From: Chryseobacterium sp. SN22
GTDB taxonomy: Bacteria > Bacteroidota > Bacteroidia > Flavobacteriales > Weeksellaceae
NCBI RefSeq assembly: GCF_008329705.1
Contig: NZ_VTSX01000008.1
Location: forward strand, 105,530-169,529
Length of the DNA: 64,000 bases
Direction of reading: 5' to 3'
The translations under genes and the position numbers were made by a program. This document shows positions 24,865-34,394 of this stretch, piece by piece; position 1 is the stretch's first letter, and the number at the start of each line of letters is the position of its first letter. Under the pieces are notes generated by a model. The model ran no database searches. It saw only the letters and a program-made list of their open reading frames with translations, and was not told the origin of the DNA.

Positions 24865-26910
24865 TTATTTGAAATCAGACTCTTTTGCCTGATTGATCTC
24901 GTATGATTTTACGTTCATCGTCATGTCCATTCCCATCTGGTTCACAGAGATCGTGTAAGGCATTTTTACACCTGCCACATCTTTGTAATCCGAGAACACG
25001 GTAGGAACACTGATCTGCTGCCCCTGAGCCTTTACCGTTCTGGTTTCCCCGGTCTTTAATCCGGTTTTAACACTGTAGTAATAGGTGGTTTCAGGACCTT
25101 TGATGGCGTAAGAATCCTCACCGCCGATTTTCTCGATACCTGTCAGTTTGTATTCAGGAGATTTGGCAAAAGCCATTTCTTCGAAAAGCTCATTGTTTTT
25201 CTGTTTGTCAGCAATCTGCTCCGGTTTCATAGGAACTTTCTGGCCCATTTGCTCAGCATATCCGGTTTTCCCGTCAAAAACATCTTTAAGAACAACTTGT
25301 CCCCCGGCAGTTACCAGAGTCAACTCTTTTCCGCCCTGTGCTTTTACTGTTTTCACCTCGAGGTTCTGGCCCTGAAGAGACATGCCTGCGTTTATGGTAT
25401 AAGAAGAAATTTTGGAAACATTTGCTTTTCCGCCGATCGCATCGATGTATTTATCAGCAACAGATGCTACTGTTATATTGGCGTCTACTTTTTTCGCAGA
25501 CGGCTTTGCTACAGGATTGGCTTGTGTATCGTAATATTTTACAGGATAGCCTAACTTTTCCAGCCCTTCAGAAATATCGGAAGCTTTCCCGGCAATGAAA
25601 ATTCTGCTCTGGTTCGGCATAATGGTCGAATTTACAGCACCCGAAACGTCAGCAGCGGTTACTTTATCGATCGATTTAAGATAATTCGTATAGAAATCAT
25701 CCGGAAGATCCTGGATTTTCTGGTTCAGGGCAAATCTTGCAATCGTTGCAGGCTGCTCCAGAGACAGGATAAAAGAACCTTTAAGCTTGGCTTTGGCATT
25801 GGCCAGTTCCTCCGGTTTTACGTTAGAAATCGCATTAAGTTCATTCATAAACTCTTTTACGGCCTTATCCGTTACTTCGTTACGTACGCTGGCACTTGCA
25901 GAAAACTGCGGAGAATACTTGCTAGAGCTCATGTTGGAATACGCTCCGTAGGTAAATCCGTTTTTCTCACGAAGGTTCATGAAAAGCCTTGCTTCACCGC
26001 CACCGCCAAGAATGTAGTTGGCGATCGTTGCCGGGAAGTAGTTCGGATCTTTCATTCTTAGGGTATTCAGGTTGTTTACTGAAACCACAGACTGTACGGC
26101 AGAAGGAACATCCACTACATTGATTTCCGTCTTAGGCACATTGGCAGCCGGTTCTACCGGAGTGATTGGTGTATTGGCTTTCTTCCACCCGCTGAAAGCC
26201 TTTTCGATCATCGGCTTTACTTTATCGAACTTTACATCCCCTACGATTACCAGATACGCATTGTCCGGAGTATAATATTTTTTGTAGATATTCTGTATGT
26301 CAGCCAGCTGGATTCTGTTGATGGTTTCAACGGTTTCAAACTCACCTCTTGAGGTATTTTTCCCGTACATCAAAGCATTGGAAACCCTTGAGGCAATCGC
26401 AGAAGCATTCTTCTCTTCGGATTTCAGTCCTTCAATCGCCCGGTCTTTGGAATCCTGGATTTCTTCAGCCGAAAATTTAGGATTAACGATAGCGTCAGCC
26501 ATCAGTCCCAATACTTCAGGGAAATACTTGGAAAGCGAGTTGGCGAAAGCTCCGCTGGAAGAGAAATCCAGGTTGGCCCCAAGATAATCCACTTTCTTGT
26601 TGAAGGCATCCTTGCTCATGTTCATCGTTCCGTTTTCGAACTGTTCTGCCATGATTTCGCTTGCGCCCACAACGTTTCCTTCATAATAAGGAGGTCTGTC
26701 CATCGTAAGGCTCGCGCTTACTCTCGGAAGCTTGTTGTTTTCCACCACCATTACGGTAAGGCCGTTGCTCATCTGGAAAGTCTTCGGTTTTGCAATGTTG
26801 ATGGCAGGCGTTGGCCCCGGCTTCGGCATTGCATTAAGATCTATTTTTTGTGCTGAAACCATTCCTGCGAAGAAAAATGCTGCAGCTATATATGTTAATT
26901 GCTTTTTCAT
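24865..26910 (-). CDS. M16 peptidase-like subunit with LolA-like C-terminal region
   Basis: This 681-residue secreted protein (signal peptide ending GMVSA) has two M16 homology modules: the first about 35-240, the second from about 260 to 470 with GGGGEARLFMNLREKNGFTYGAYS. The catalytic HxxEH is not present at the expected site, which reads SEIMAEQFENGT (84-95), so this is the structural partner of the neighbouring active subunit. Residues from about 490 on (YIDAIGGKANVSKISSYTI, KTGYAEQMGQ, PETTYYYSVKTGLKTGET) resemble a lipoprotein-carrier-like fold. The two genes are 50 nt apart on the same strand, so an operon is likely. Confidence 0.88.
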   Translation of the reverse strand: MKKQLTYIAAAFFFAGMVSAQKIDLNAMPKPGPTPAINIAKPKTFQMSNGLTVMVVENNKLPRVSASLTMDRPPYYEGNVVGASEIMAEQFENGTMNMSKDAFNKKVDYLGANLDFSSSGAFANSLSKYFPEVLGLMADAIVNPKFSAEEIQDSKDRAIEGLKSEEKNASAIASRVSNALMYGKNTSRGEFETVETINRIQLADIQNIYKKYYTPDNAYLVIVGDVKFDKVKPMIEKAFSGWKKANTPITPVEPAANVPKTEINVVDVPSAVQSVVSVNNLNTLRMKDPNYFPATIANYILGGGGEARLFMNLREKNGFTYGAYSNMSSSKYSPQFSASASVRNEVTDKAVKEFMNELNAISNVKPEELANAKAKLKGSFILSLEQPATIARFALNQKIQDLPDDFYTNYLKSIDKVTAADVSGAVNSTIMPNQSRIFIAGKASDISEGLEKLGYPVKYYDTQANPVAKPSAKKVDANITVASVADKYIDAIGGKANVSKISSYTINAGMSLQGQNLEVKTVKAQGGKELTLVTAGGQVVLKDVFDGKTGYAEQMGQKVPMKPEQIADKQKNNELFEEMAFAKSPEYKLTGIEKIGGEDSYAIKGPETTYYYSVKTGLKTGETRTVKAQGQQISVPTVFSDYKDVAGVKMPYTISVNQMGMDMTMNVKSYEINQAKESDFK

Positions 26911-26960
26911 TTGTAAAATTTAATTTTTGATAATCATTTTTAAACTAAAATCCCGGTGGA

Positions 26961-28274
26961 TTACTTTTTCTCAGGAACGTAGTTAATGATTACTCTCTGG
27001 TTGGAATTAAGATACTTTTTAGCCGCATTCTGAAGATCCTGTCTGGTAATTGACCGGTAAATATCGATTTCTTTGTTGATCAGGTTTGTGTTACCCATCA
27101 AAACGTGGTTGGTAGCCAGTGAAGCGGCTATTCCCTGAATGCTGGAGTTTGCGTTTACAAACTGGTTCTCAAACTGGTTCTGAAGCTTCTGATAATCTTC
27201 TTCGGAAATCAATGTCGTCTGAATCTTTTTGATCTCTGCGTCGATATCTGCCTGTAGGGCTGCTTTGGTCGTCTGTCCCATCGGGATGGCGAAGAAGGCA
27301 AAAATTCCGTAGTCTTCAAGACCCTGGTTGAAGGCCTGTACCTGCAGGGCTTTCTTATCCTGGTCTACCAGTTTTTTATAGAGAACGGAAGATTTACCGT
27401 TGCTCAGGTAAGAAGAAAGCATGTCTAAAACATAAGCATCTTTCTCTTTGTTGGCCGGTGTTCTGTAGGCGAATACATAAGCAGGAAGCTGGATGTTCGG
27501 ATCCGTTGCCGTAACTTCTTTTTCCTGGGTGATCGGCGCATCCTTCGCGTAGTTTTTAGGGTAAACTGTTCCTTTCGGAATACCTCCGTAATATTCCTGA
27601 ATCCATTTTTTAGTCTGTTCAGGCTTGATATCTCCTGCTACCACCAGGGTCGCGTTGTTAGGAACATAAAATTTCTTATAAAAAGCCTGGAACTCATCGA
27701 GTTTCGCAGAATTGAGATCTTCCATAGAACCGATAGTCGGCCAGTTGTACGGGTGGTTGGTAAACAGATTTTTCTGGATCGTTGTAAAAAGGTTTCCGTA
27801 AGGCTGGTTGTCCATTCTCAGTCTTTTCTCTTCCTTTACAACTTCTCTTTGGGTATCAACCCCAATCTGGTTGATAACAGCGTGACGCATTCTTTCCGCT
27901 TCCATCCAAAGGCCTAACTGTTCGTTGTTGGAGGGGAAAGTTTCATAATAATACGTTCTGTCGTTTGTCGTATTAGCGTTGTTCTGCCCTCCGTTTGAAG
28001 AAACGATTTTGAACCAGTCGCCTCTTTTGATGTTGGGGGTACCTTCAAATAAAAGATGCTCAAAGAAGTGTGCGAAGCCGGTTCTTCCTTTTACTTCATC
28101 TTTGGCACCTACATGGTACATTACTCCTGTTGTAACTACCGGAGCAGAATTATCCTGATGAAGAATTACGTGAAGCCCGTTTGGCAGGTCATATTCTTCG
28201 AATTTAATTTGTTGTGCATTCAGGACCATTCCGAAGAAAGCCGCCGCAGCAACAGAAAGAAGTCGCTTTTTCAT
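26961..28274 (-). CDS. M16 family zinc peptidase, active subunit
   Basis: This 437-residue secreted protein (signal peptide ending GMVLNA) has the inverted zinc motif HFFEH (69-73), with the distal glutamate expected in VVKEEKRLRMDN. A second M16 module ends the protein. Such pairs (active plus inactive subunit) form periplasmic peptidases of the insulinase/pitrilysin family that degrade peptides. It is transcribed upstream of the inactive partner gene from a strong promoter at 28304-28332. Confidence 0.92.
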   Translation of the reverse strand: MKKRLLSVAAAAFFGMVLNAQQIKFEEYDLPNGLHVILHQDNSAPVVTTGVMYHVGAKDEVKGRTGFAHFFEHLLFEGTPNIKRGDWFKIVSSNGGQNNANTTNDRTYYYETFPSNNEQLGLWMEAERMRHAVINQIGVDTQREVVKEEKRLRMDNQPYGNLFTTIQKNLFTNHPYNWPTIGSMEDLNSAKLDEFQAFYKKFYVPNNATLVVAGDIKPEQTKKWIQEYYGGIPKGTVYPKNYAKDAPITQEKEVTATDPNIQLPAYVFAYRTPANKEKDAYVLDMLSSYLSNGKSSVLYKKLVDQDKKALQVQAFNQGLEDYGIFAFFAIPMGQTTKAALQADIDAEIKKIQTTLISEEDYQKLQNQFENQFVNANSSIQGIAASLATNHVLMGNTNLINKEIDIYRSITRQDLQNAAKKYLNSNQRVIINYVPEKK

Positions 28275-28303
28275 AAAGTAGAAATTGTTTTGTCAATAGG
28301 TCT

Positions 28304-28332
28304 CAAAATTACACTAATTGTTACATTTTCAA
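28304..28332 (-). promoter_or_regulatory. Promoter of the M16 peptidase operon
   Basis: On the minus strand TTG (28330-28332) is followed after 18 nt by TAATTTTG (28304-28311), 29 nt before the ATG at 28274. Confidence 0.75.
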
Positions 28333-28425
28333 AATAAAATTTGTATCCGGAAGTATTTCTTTCATAAATTTTCACAAATTGTGAAAAGTAGTATTGAATT
28401 TAGTGGTAAAAATTAGAATAAAAAT

Positions 28426-28433
28426 TATTTTTG
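28426..28433 (+). promoter_or_regulatory. -7 box of the PAS kinase gene
   Basis: TATTTTTG matches TAnnTTTG, 22 nt before the ATG at 28456. The only nearby TTG is 29 nt upstream, too far for the usual spacing. Confidence 0.55.
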
Positions 28434-28455
28434 TACGTAAGAAACCCTTATTGTA

Positions 28456-30309
28456 ATGAAAAACATTTTAGACCAGAATATTTCTCATGATTCACTGGTT
28501 ACTTTATTCAGTCAGGCTCCTGTAGCCATGTCTTTGCTGATGGGTAACGATTTTATCATCAGCAATGCCAATGAGCAGATGCTCAGCCTTTGGGGAAGAG
28601 ATACTTCGGTAATCGGAAAATCAATATTCGAGGCTATACCTGAAATAAAATCCCAGGGATTTGAGGAAATCCTGAACAATGTTTACTACAAAGCTGAAAT
28701 TTTTAACGGAAATAAATGGCCTGTTTTTTTGAATAAATACGGAAACTACGAAGAGCATTTTTTCAACTTTATTTATTCCCCGGTTTATAATGACGATAAA
28801 AATGTAATAGGTGTAAGTGTTGCTGCCACGGAAGTTACAGATCAGGTAATCTCAGAACGCAAGCTGATCGACAGCGAGTACCGTTTTGAGGACCTTATCC
28901 AAAAATCAGATTATTCCATTGCGATCTACCGTTCGGAAGATCTCTATATCGAACTCGCCAATGAACCCATGCTCCGCACCTGGGGGAAAGATGCTTTGGT
29001 CATGGGGATGAAGCTGGAAGACGCGCTTCCTGAACTGGAAGGACAGCCTTTTATCGGTATTTTAAAAGATATATTCAAAACAGGAGAAACCTATACGGCC
29101 AAAGAAGACCGGGTAGACCTTGTGGTAGACGGAAAACTCCAGACTTTTTATTATAATTTTTCTTACAAGCCGCTGAAAAATTCCGACGGTGAGGTATATG
29201 CCATCCTCAATATGGCAGTAAATGTTACCGATCTGGTAGAGGCCAGAAAAGAGATACAGGAAAGCGAAAAGAAATACCGTGACCTTGCCGATTCCATGCC
29301 CCAGTTTGTATGGACCAGCGACGCAAAAGGAAAGATTACTTACATGAATGATAACTGGTACAGGCATATGGGTTTTCATAAGGATGATGATCCCAATGAA
29401 GCAATAAGAAAAGTGATCAGGCCGGAAGTGTATCCCGGGATTATAAAAATCTGGGAGGAAAGTCTGAAAACAGGAAAGCCCTTTGAAGTGGAATATGAGT
29501 TTGCCGATCCTAATAATCCTGAGGTGTACCGGTGGTTTCTGGGAAGGGCGGTTGCCAATTTCGATCAGAACGGAGAAATCAGTCAGTGGATCGGAACTTT
29601 TACAGATATTGATGATTTTAAGCAGCTGCAGACCCAGAAAGACAATTTCCTGGGAATTGCGAGCCATGAACTGAAAACGCCGCTTACCAGCCTTAAATTA
29701 TATACCCAGTTTATTGAAACCAATTTCAGTAGACAGGGAGACCTTAAAAATGCTGAGGTTGCCAGGAGGATGAACAGTCAGATCGATACGCTTACCGAGC
29801 TGGTAAACGATCTACTGGATGTTACCAAAATCCAGAACGGAAAAATCCAGCTCAACGAATCCGAATTTGATTTTGATCAGCTGACCGAAGAAGTTATTGT
29901 TGAACAGCAGATGACAGCAAGGCACAAAATTATTTTTTATAAAAAAGAGATCGGAAAAGTAACGGCAGACCGGCACCGGATTTCCCAGGTTATGACCAAC
30001 CTCATCAGCAATGCCATCAAATATTCTCCTGACGCCGATGAAATTATTGTATCTACGGAACTGAAGGATGGTATGGTAAAATTCAGTGTCAGGGATTTCG
30101 GGATCGGAATTCCACAGGATAAGCAGCAAAAAGTTTTTGAGCAATATTACCGGGTGAGTGGTACTAAGGAACATACATTTCCGGGCTTAGGATTAGGACT
30201 TTATATCTCTTCGGAAATCATTAAAAGAACCGGAGGTAAAATTTATGTTCATTCCGTCGAAGGAAATGGGTCTGATTTTTGCTTCGAGATACCTAAAATT
30301 AAAATATAA
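28456..30309 (+). CDS. Soluble PAS-domain histidine kinase
   Basis: This 617-residue kinase has three PAS domains (about 11-130, 140-262, 270-390) and no membrane segment, so it senses a cytoplasmic or diffusible cue. The HisKA domain carries FLGIASHELKTPLTSL with H404. The HATPase domain has NLISNAIKYS, DFGIGIP and GLGLGLYIS. The third PAS contains WTSDAKGKITYMNDNWYRHMG, a common PAS-fold start. A stand-alone receiver gene begins 3 nt after the stop, making a cognate pair. The signal and output are unknown. Confidence 0.92.
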   Translation: MKNILDQNISHDSLVTLFSQAPVAMSLLMGNDFIISNANEQMLSLWGRDTSVIGKSIFEAIPEIKSQGFEEILNNVYYKAEIFNGNKWPVFLNKYGNYEEHFFNFIYSPVYNDDKNVIGVSVAATEVTDQVISERKLIDSEYRFEDLIQKSDYSIAIYRSEDLYIELANEPMLRTWGKDALVMGMKLEDALPELEGQPFIGILKDIFKTGETYTAKEDRVDLVVDGKLQTFYYNFSYKPLKNSDGEVYAILNMAVNVTDLVEARKEIQESEKKYRDLADSMPQFVWTSDAKGKITYMNDNWYRHMGFHKDDDPNEAIRKVIRPEVYPGIIKIWEESLKTGKPFEVEYEFADPNNPEVYRWFLGRAVANFDQNGEISQWIGTFTDIDDFKQLQTQKDNFLGIASHELKTPLTSLKLYTQFIETNFSRQGDLKNAEVARRMNSQIDTLTELVNDLLDVTKIQNGKIQLNESEFDFDQLTEEVIVEQQMTARHKIIFYKKEIGKVTADRHRISQVMTNLISNAIKYSPDADEIIVSTELKDGMVKFSVRDFGIGIPQDKQQKVFEQYYRVSGTKEHTFPGLGLGLYISSEIIKRTGGKIYVHSVEGNGSDFCFEIPKIKI

Positions 30310-30312
30310 AAC

Positions 30313-30687
30313 ATGTCTACTTCTACACAAATTTTAGTCTTGGATGACAGCCCTGCAATTGTTGACTCTATTGAAATGATGATGGAACTCGAAGGATTAA
30401 GCGTTGCCAAGTTCTATAAAGGATCAGATATGCTCAACGCCTTGAATTCACAGCCTAAGCCGGATGTTATCCTGATGGATATGTGGCTTTCCGGTGAAGA
30501 CGGACGGGACATCTGCCGCACCATAAGGGCTGATGAAAACCTGTGCAATATCCCTGTACTTATCATGTCGGCCAGCCGTGGACTGGAACAGTCTGCCCTG
30601 GATGCCGGTGCCAATGATTTTATTGCAAAACCTTTTGATATGGGGGATATGATCACCCGCGTGAGGACTTATATTAAAGAAAATTAA
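30313..30687 (+). CDS. Stand-alone receiver (CheY-like) response regulator
   Basis: This 124-residue protein is a single receiver domain with no output domain: acidic pair D11/D12, phosphoacceptor D56 in LMDMWLSGEDG, Ser86 region (IMSASRG) and conserved Lys106 in IAKPFD. It begins 3 nt after the PAS kinase gene, so it is translated with it. Its downstream effect must be by protein interaction, since no DNA-binding domain exists. Confidence 0.94.
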   Translation: MSTSTQILVLDDSPAIVDSIEMMMELEGLSVAKFYKGSDMLNALNSQPKPDVILMDMWLSGEDGRDICRTIRADENLCNIPVLIMSASRGLEQSALDAGANDFIAKPFDMGDMITRVRTYIKEN

Positions 30688-30710
30688 ACAATTTACCTTC
30701 ATTTGTATAG

Positions 30711-30746
30711 ATAAAGCTTCAGGGTTTTCAGACTTTGAAGCTTTAT
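30711..30746 (+). terminator. Likely terminator of the PAS kinase/receiver operon
   Basis: An 11-bp perfect stem ATAAAGCTTCA/TGAAGCTTTAT (30711-30721, 30736-30746) with a 14-nt loop; the T tract after it is weak. Confidence 0.6.
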
Positions 30747-30817
30747 TGTACCCGTAAAATAAGAATTTATTATTAAGCCGTGATCCGGCTAATGCATAGA
30801 TGTTTATGGATCAGAAT

Positions 30818-30847
30818 TTGAATTCTCCTTATAATACACTAATTTTG
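30818..30847 (+). promoter_or_regulatory. Promoter of the UvrD-type helicase gene
   Basis: TTG (30818-30820), 19 nt, TAATTTTG (30840-30847): an ideal Bacteroidetes promoter 22 nt before the ATG at 30870. Confidence 0.8.
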
Positions 30848-30869
30848 TATTCCTAATTTTTTTTGCTGT

Positions 30870-33206
30870 ATGGAGGATTATTTGAAAGGACTGAATGAAT
30901 CACAATTTGATGCCGTTACTTCACTTGAAGGGCCATTAATGGTACTGGCAGGCGCAGGTTCCGGAAAAACGCGTGTTCTTACCATGCGTATAGCCCATCT
31001 GATTACCAATGGCATAGACCCGTTCAATATTCTGGCGCTGACTTTTACCAACAAAGCGGCAAAGGAAATGAAAGAACGTATTGCCAAAGTGGTGGGGCAG
31101 AGCAATGCAAGGAGCTTATGGATGGGAACTTTCCACTCCGTTTTTGCAAGGATTCTCAGGAGTGAAGCGCATTACCTGGGCTATCCTTCCAACTTTACGA
31201 TTTACGATCAGCAGGATGCGCTCAATGTCATCAAGAAAGTCCTGAAAGACATGAACATCGATGCAGATTTATATAAACCCAAAAAAGTTCAGGCAAGAAT
31301 TTCCACCTACAAAAATAACCTGATCACTGTAAAAGCCTATTTTAACAATCCGGAATTGCTTGAAGCAGACGAAAAAGCCAATATGAAATTCATCGGGCAG
31401 ATTTATCAGCGGTATGTGGAGCAGTGCTATAAAAACGGATCGATGGATTTTGATGATTTGTTGCTTAAAACCAATGAATTGCTTACCCGTTTCCCGGAGG
31501 TTCTGGCAAAATATCAGGACCGGTTCAGATATATTCTGGTGGACGAGTACCAGGATACCAACCATTCCCAGTATCTCATTGTAAAAGCGCTGGCTTCAAA
31601 ATTTGAAAACATCTGCGTAGTGGGAGATGATGCCCAGTCCATTTACTCTTTCCGTGGAGCCAATATTTACAACATTTTAAACTTTAAAAAAGACTATCCC
31701 GATGCTATTACGGTAGCTTTGGAACAGAATTACCGTTCCACACAGAACATCGTGAACGCGGCAAATGTCGTGATCGCCAAAAACCTTCAGCAGTTCAAGA
31801 AAAATGTGTTCAGTGAAAATGAAGAAGGGGAAAAAATTAAAGTATACCGTTCACTTTCGGATGCCGATGAAGCCAATTTCGTAGCCGGGAACATCTGGGA
31901 ATCCCGCAACCGTGATCAGCGGAAATACAGCGATTTTGCAATTTTATACAGAACAAATTCCCAGACGCGTGCTTTTGAAGATGCGCTGAGACGTAAAAAT
32001 ATCCCGTATAAAGTATATGGAGGCTTGTCCTTTTATCAAAGAAAGGAAGTAAAAGATCTGATCGCTTACCTAAGGCTTCTGGTGAATGAAAATGATTCTG
32101 AGGCGTTGATGAGAATCATCAATTATCCGGTAAGGGGAATCGGTGAGACGACGCAGAATAAGCTGGTGGTTTTTGCAGACGCCCAGAATGTTTCCGTTTC
32201 AAAAGTTTTGGCCAATCTTCCGATGTACGCGCCGCAATTAGGCTTAAATAACGGTGTTTTAAACAAGCTGAACGATTTCTGGTCTATGATCAAAGCGTTT
32301 CAGGTACTGCTGAAAGCCGAAACGGCCTATAATGTTGCGATGGAAGTAGCCAAACGGAGCGGTCTGATCAAATTCCTGAAAGATGACCAGACGCCGGAAG
32401 GTATTTCGAGAGTGGAAAACGTTCAGGAATTGATGAACTCAATGCAGGGATTCATCGAAGAGCAGATGCAACTGGAAGACGGTGATCCGAGCTTACCGAA
32501 CTTTCTGGAAAATATTGCCTTATCTGCCGATACGCAGGATAAAAAGAATAATGATGAGGATATGGTTTCTCTGATGACCATCCACCTTTCAAAAGGGCTT
32601 GAATTTCCGGTTGTGCATCTGGTAGGCCTGGAAGAAAACCTTTTCCCGAGCTTTATGAGTTCGGCCACGAGGGAAGATCTGGAGGAAGAAAGACGTTTGT
32701 TTTATGTAGCTTTAACAAGAGCCGAAAAGCAGGCCTTTTTCTCTTATGCGGTATCCCGTTTCCAATGGGGAAAAATTACCGATGCGGAGCCTTCACGATT
32801 TTTAAGTGAAATCGATGACGAGTACATCGAATTTGTAAATCCGGCGATTGAGAAAAGGTTTATCAATAATTCCGGGATCCGATCCAATATTTTTGATGAG
32901 CATCCTTCGGAAATGAGAAGCTTCAAGAAAGTGGAAAAGAAAAGCATCGAAAGAAATGAAGCTAATAAACCGATCGCGGAACCGAAAAAGCTGAAGCCGG
33001 TAAGTACCGCAAGAATCGTTAACCCGAGCGGTGCTTCTTCACAGGATATTGAAGTGGGCGATAAGGTAAGACACGACCGTTTCGGAGTCGGGGAAGTTAC
33101 TTTCCTGGACGGAACCGATCCGCAGAATATTAAAGCCAAAGTGGTCTTCCAGCATGAAGGCGAGAAAAACCTGATCTTAAAATATGCCAAACTGACGAAG
33201 ATTTAA
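30870..33206 (+). CDS. uvrD: UvrD/PcrA-type superfamily 1 DNA helicase
   Basis: This 778-residue helicase carries the SF1A motifs: Walker A GAGSGKT (28-34), Ia TFTNKAAKEM, II VDEYQDTN, III VGDDAQSIYSFRGA, IV ALEQNYRST and VI VALTRAEKQ. It translocates 3'-5' and unwinds DNA in repair. The C-terminal tail (about 690-778) ends with a Tudor-like module (GDKVRHDRFGVGEVTFLDG) that in PcrA/UvrD binds RNA polymerase. Whether to call it PcrA or UvrD cannot be decided by eye. It stands alone with its own promoter. Confidence 0.94.
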   Translation: MEDYLKGLNESQFDAVTSLEGPLMVLAGAGSGKTRVLTMRIAHLITNGIDPFNILALTFTNKAAKEMKERIAKVVGQSNARSLWMGTFHSVFARILRSEAHYLGYPSNFTIYDQQDALNVIKKVLKDMNIDADLYKPKKVQARISTYKNNLITVKAYFNNPELLEADEKANMKFIGQIYQRYVEQCYKNGSMDFDDLLLKTNELLTRFPEVLAKYQDRFRYILVDEYQDTNHSQYLIVKALASKFENICVVGDDAQSIYSFRGANIYNILNFKKDYPDAITVALEQNYRSTQNIVNAANVVIAKNLQQFKKNVFSENEEGEKIKVYRSLSDADEANFVAGNIWESRNRDQRKYSDFAILYRTNSQTRAFEDALRRKNIPYKVYGGLSFYQRKEVKDLIAYLRLLVNENDSEALMRIINYPVRGIGETTQNKLVVFADAQNVSVSKVLANLPMYAPQLGLNNGVLNKLNDFWSMIKAFQVLLKAETAYNVAMEVAKRSGLIKFLKDDQTPEGISRVENVQELMNSMQGFIEEQMQLEDGDPSLPNFLENIALSADTQDKKNNDEDMVSLMTIHLSKGLEFPVVHLVGLEENLFPSFMSSATREDLEEERRLFYVALTRAEKQAFFSYAVSRFQWGKITDAEPSRFLSEIDDEYIEFVNPAIEKRFINNSGIRSNIFDEHPSEMRSFKKVEKKSIERNEANKPIAEPKKLKPVSTARIVNPSGASSQDIEVGDKVRHDRFGVGEVTFLDGTDPQNIKAKVVFQHEGEKNLILKYAKLTKI

Positions 33207-33487
33207 ATCTCCACAAAGATCGCGAGGATTTAACAGCCAATGATTTATTGTTTTTAAGTCCTTGTGATCGTATATAATTACACTCACACAACCCATTGCT
33301 GTTTTTAAGCGCTGCATCAGGGAAAGTACCCTTAAATATTTGTGGGAATAAATCTACCCTACTCAAATCAATCCATTTTATATAAATAATATCTGCAATC
33401 ATTTGTGGAAATCTGCGGGAAATTTCATAAACAATCATCAGAATGAGACAATATCGATTCGTATCTTTAGGCCATAAAAGTTTTACA
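33207..33487. other. Spacer after the helicase gene
   Basis: This 280-nt stretch shows no terminator hairpin. It contains degraded repeat-like wording (CTCCACAAAGATCGCGAGGA, and TTGTGGAAATCTGCGGGAAA near 33400) of the sort often scattered between genes in this group. No promoter box with an exact TAnnTTTG was found before the esterase start at 33488. Confidence 0.45.
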
Positions 33488-34306
33488 ATGAAAAGGATTC
33501 TCTTATTTTTAGTCTTTATTTTATGTTCGGCACCTCTTTTTTCTCAGGAAGACAATATCGTTAAGAACATTCATTATTACGATGATAAAACAAACAGATC
33601 CAACGCGTACATCAACGAAAGGTGTGTGCTGGATGTGTATATTCCGAAAAATGTAAAGAATTTTCCTACCGTTATCTGGTTTCACGGAGGAGGACTGACG
33701 GGCGGACAGAAAGAAATTCCGGAGGGATTAAAAAATAAAGGAGTCGCCGTGATCGGAGTAAATTACAGGCTTTCACCCAAAGTAAACGCTCCGGAATACA
33801 TTGAAGATGCAGCAGCAGCCACTGCATGGGTTTTTAAAAATATTAAAAATTACGGCGGAAAAGAAAATCTCGTTTTTATTTCGGGGCATTCGGCTGGCGG
33901 ATATCTTGCGATTATGGTAGGCTTAAACAAAATGTATCTGGAAAAATACGGAATTGATGCCAATCAACTGGCTGGAATTATCCCATTCAGCGGACAGATG
34001 ATTTCCCACTTTACCATCAGGAAAGAAAAAGGGATTGGTGAACTTGATGCCAGGATCGATGAATATGCACCGCTTCATTTTATCCGCGCCGATGCGCCGC
34101 CGTTGCTGCTGATTACAGGAGACCGCGAAAAAGAACTCCTGGGAAGATACGAGGAAAACGCCTATATGGTAAGGATGATGAAGTTGAAGGGCAATAAAGA
34201 AACAACCTTATACGAGCTACAGGGCTTTGATCACGGTGGAATGGCGCAGCCTGCATTTCCGCTGCTAATCGATGAGATGAAAAGAGTGGAGAAGCTGAAA
34301 AAATAA
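33488..34306 (+). CDS. Secreted alpha/beta hydrolase (esterase-like)
   Basis: Starting at 33488 (MKRILLFLVF) gives 272 residues with a signal peptide ending LFSQ. The oxyanion-hole motif HGGG (WFHGGGLTGG) and the nucleophile elbow GHSAGG identify the hormone-sensitive-lipase-like esterase group; a late FDHGG supplies the catalytic histidine. The enzyme would hydrolyse esters outside the cytoplasm, but its substrate is unknown. The ATG at 33443 would add a polar extension before the signal peptide and is not preferred. Confidence 0.88.
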   Translation: MKRILLFLVFILCSAPLFSQEDNIVKNIHYYDDKTNRSNAYINERCVLDVYIPKNVKNFPTVIWFHGGGLTGGQKEIPEGLKNKGVAVIGVNYRLSPKVNAPEYIEDAAAATAWVFKNIKNYGGKENLVFISGHSAGGYLAIMVGLNKMYLEKYGIDANQLAGIIPFSGQMISHFTIRKEKGIGELDARIDEYAPLHFIRADAPPLLLITGDREKELLGRYEENAYMVRMMKLKGNKETTLYELQGFDHGGMAQPAFPLLIDEMKRVEKLKK

Positions 34307-34330
34307 ACTTCCCTAAGAAATTAAACACGG

Positions 34331-34363
34331 GCTTTGCAGAATTTATTTTGCAAAGCTTTTTAT
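34331..34363 (+). terminator. Terminator after the esterase gene
   Basis: GCTTTGCA/TGCAAAGC (34331-34338, 34349-34356) is followed by TTTTTATT. Confidence 0.8.
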
Positions 34364-34394
34364 TCTTTTAAATATGAATTAAAATATATTCGGT

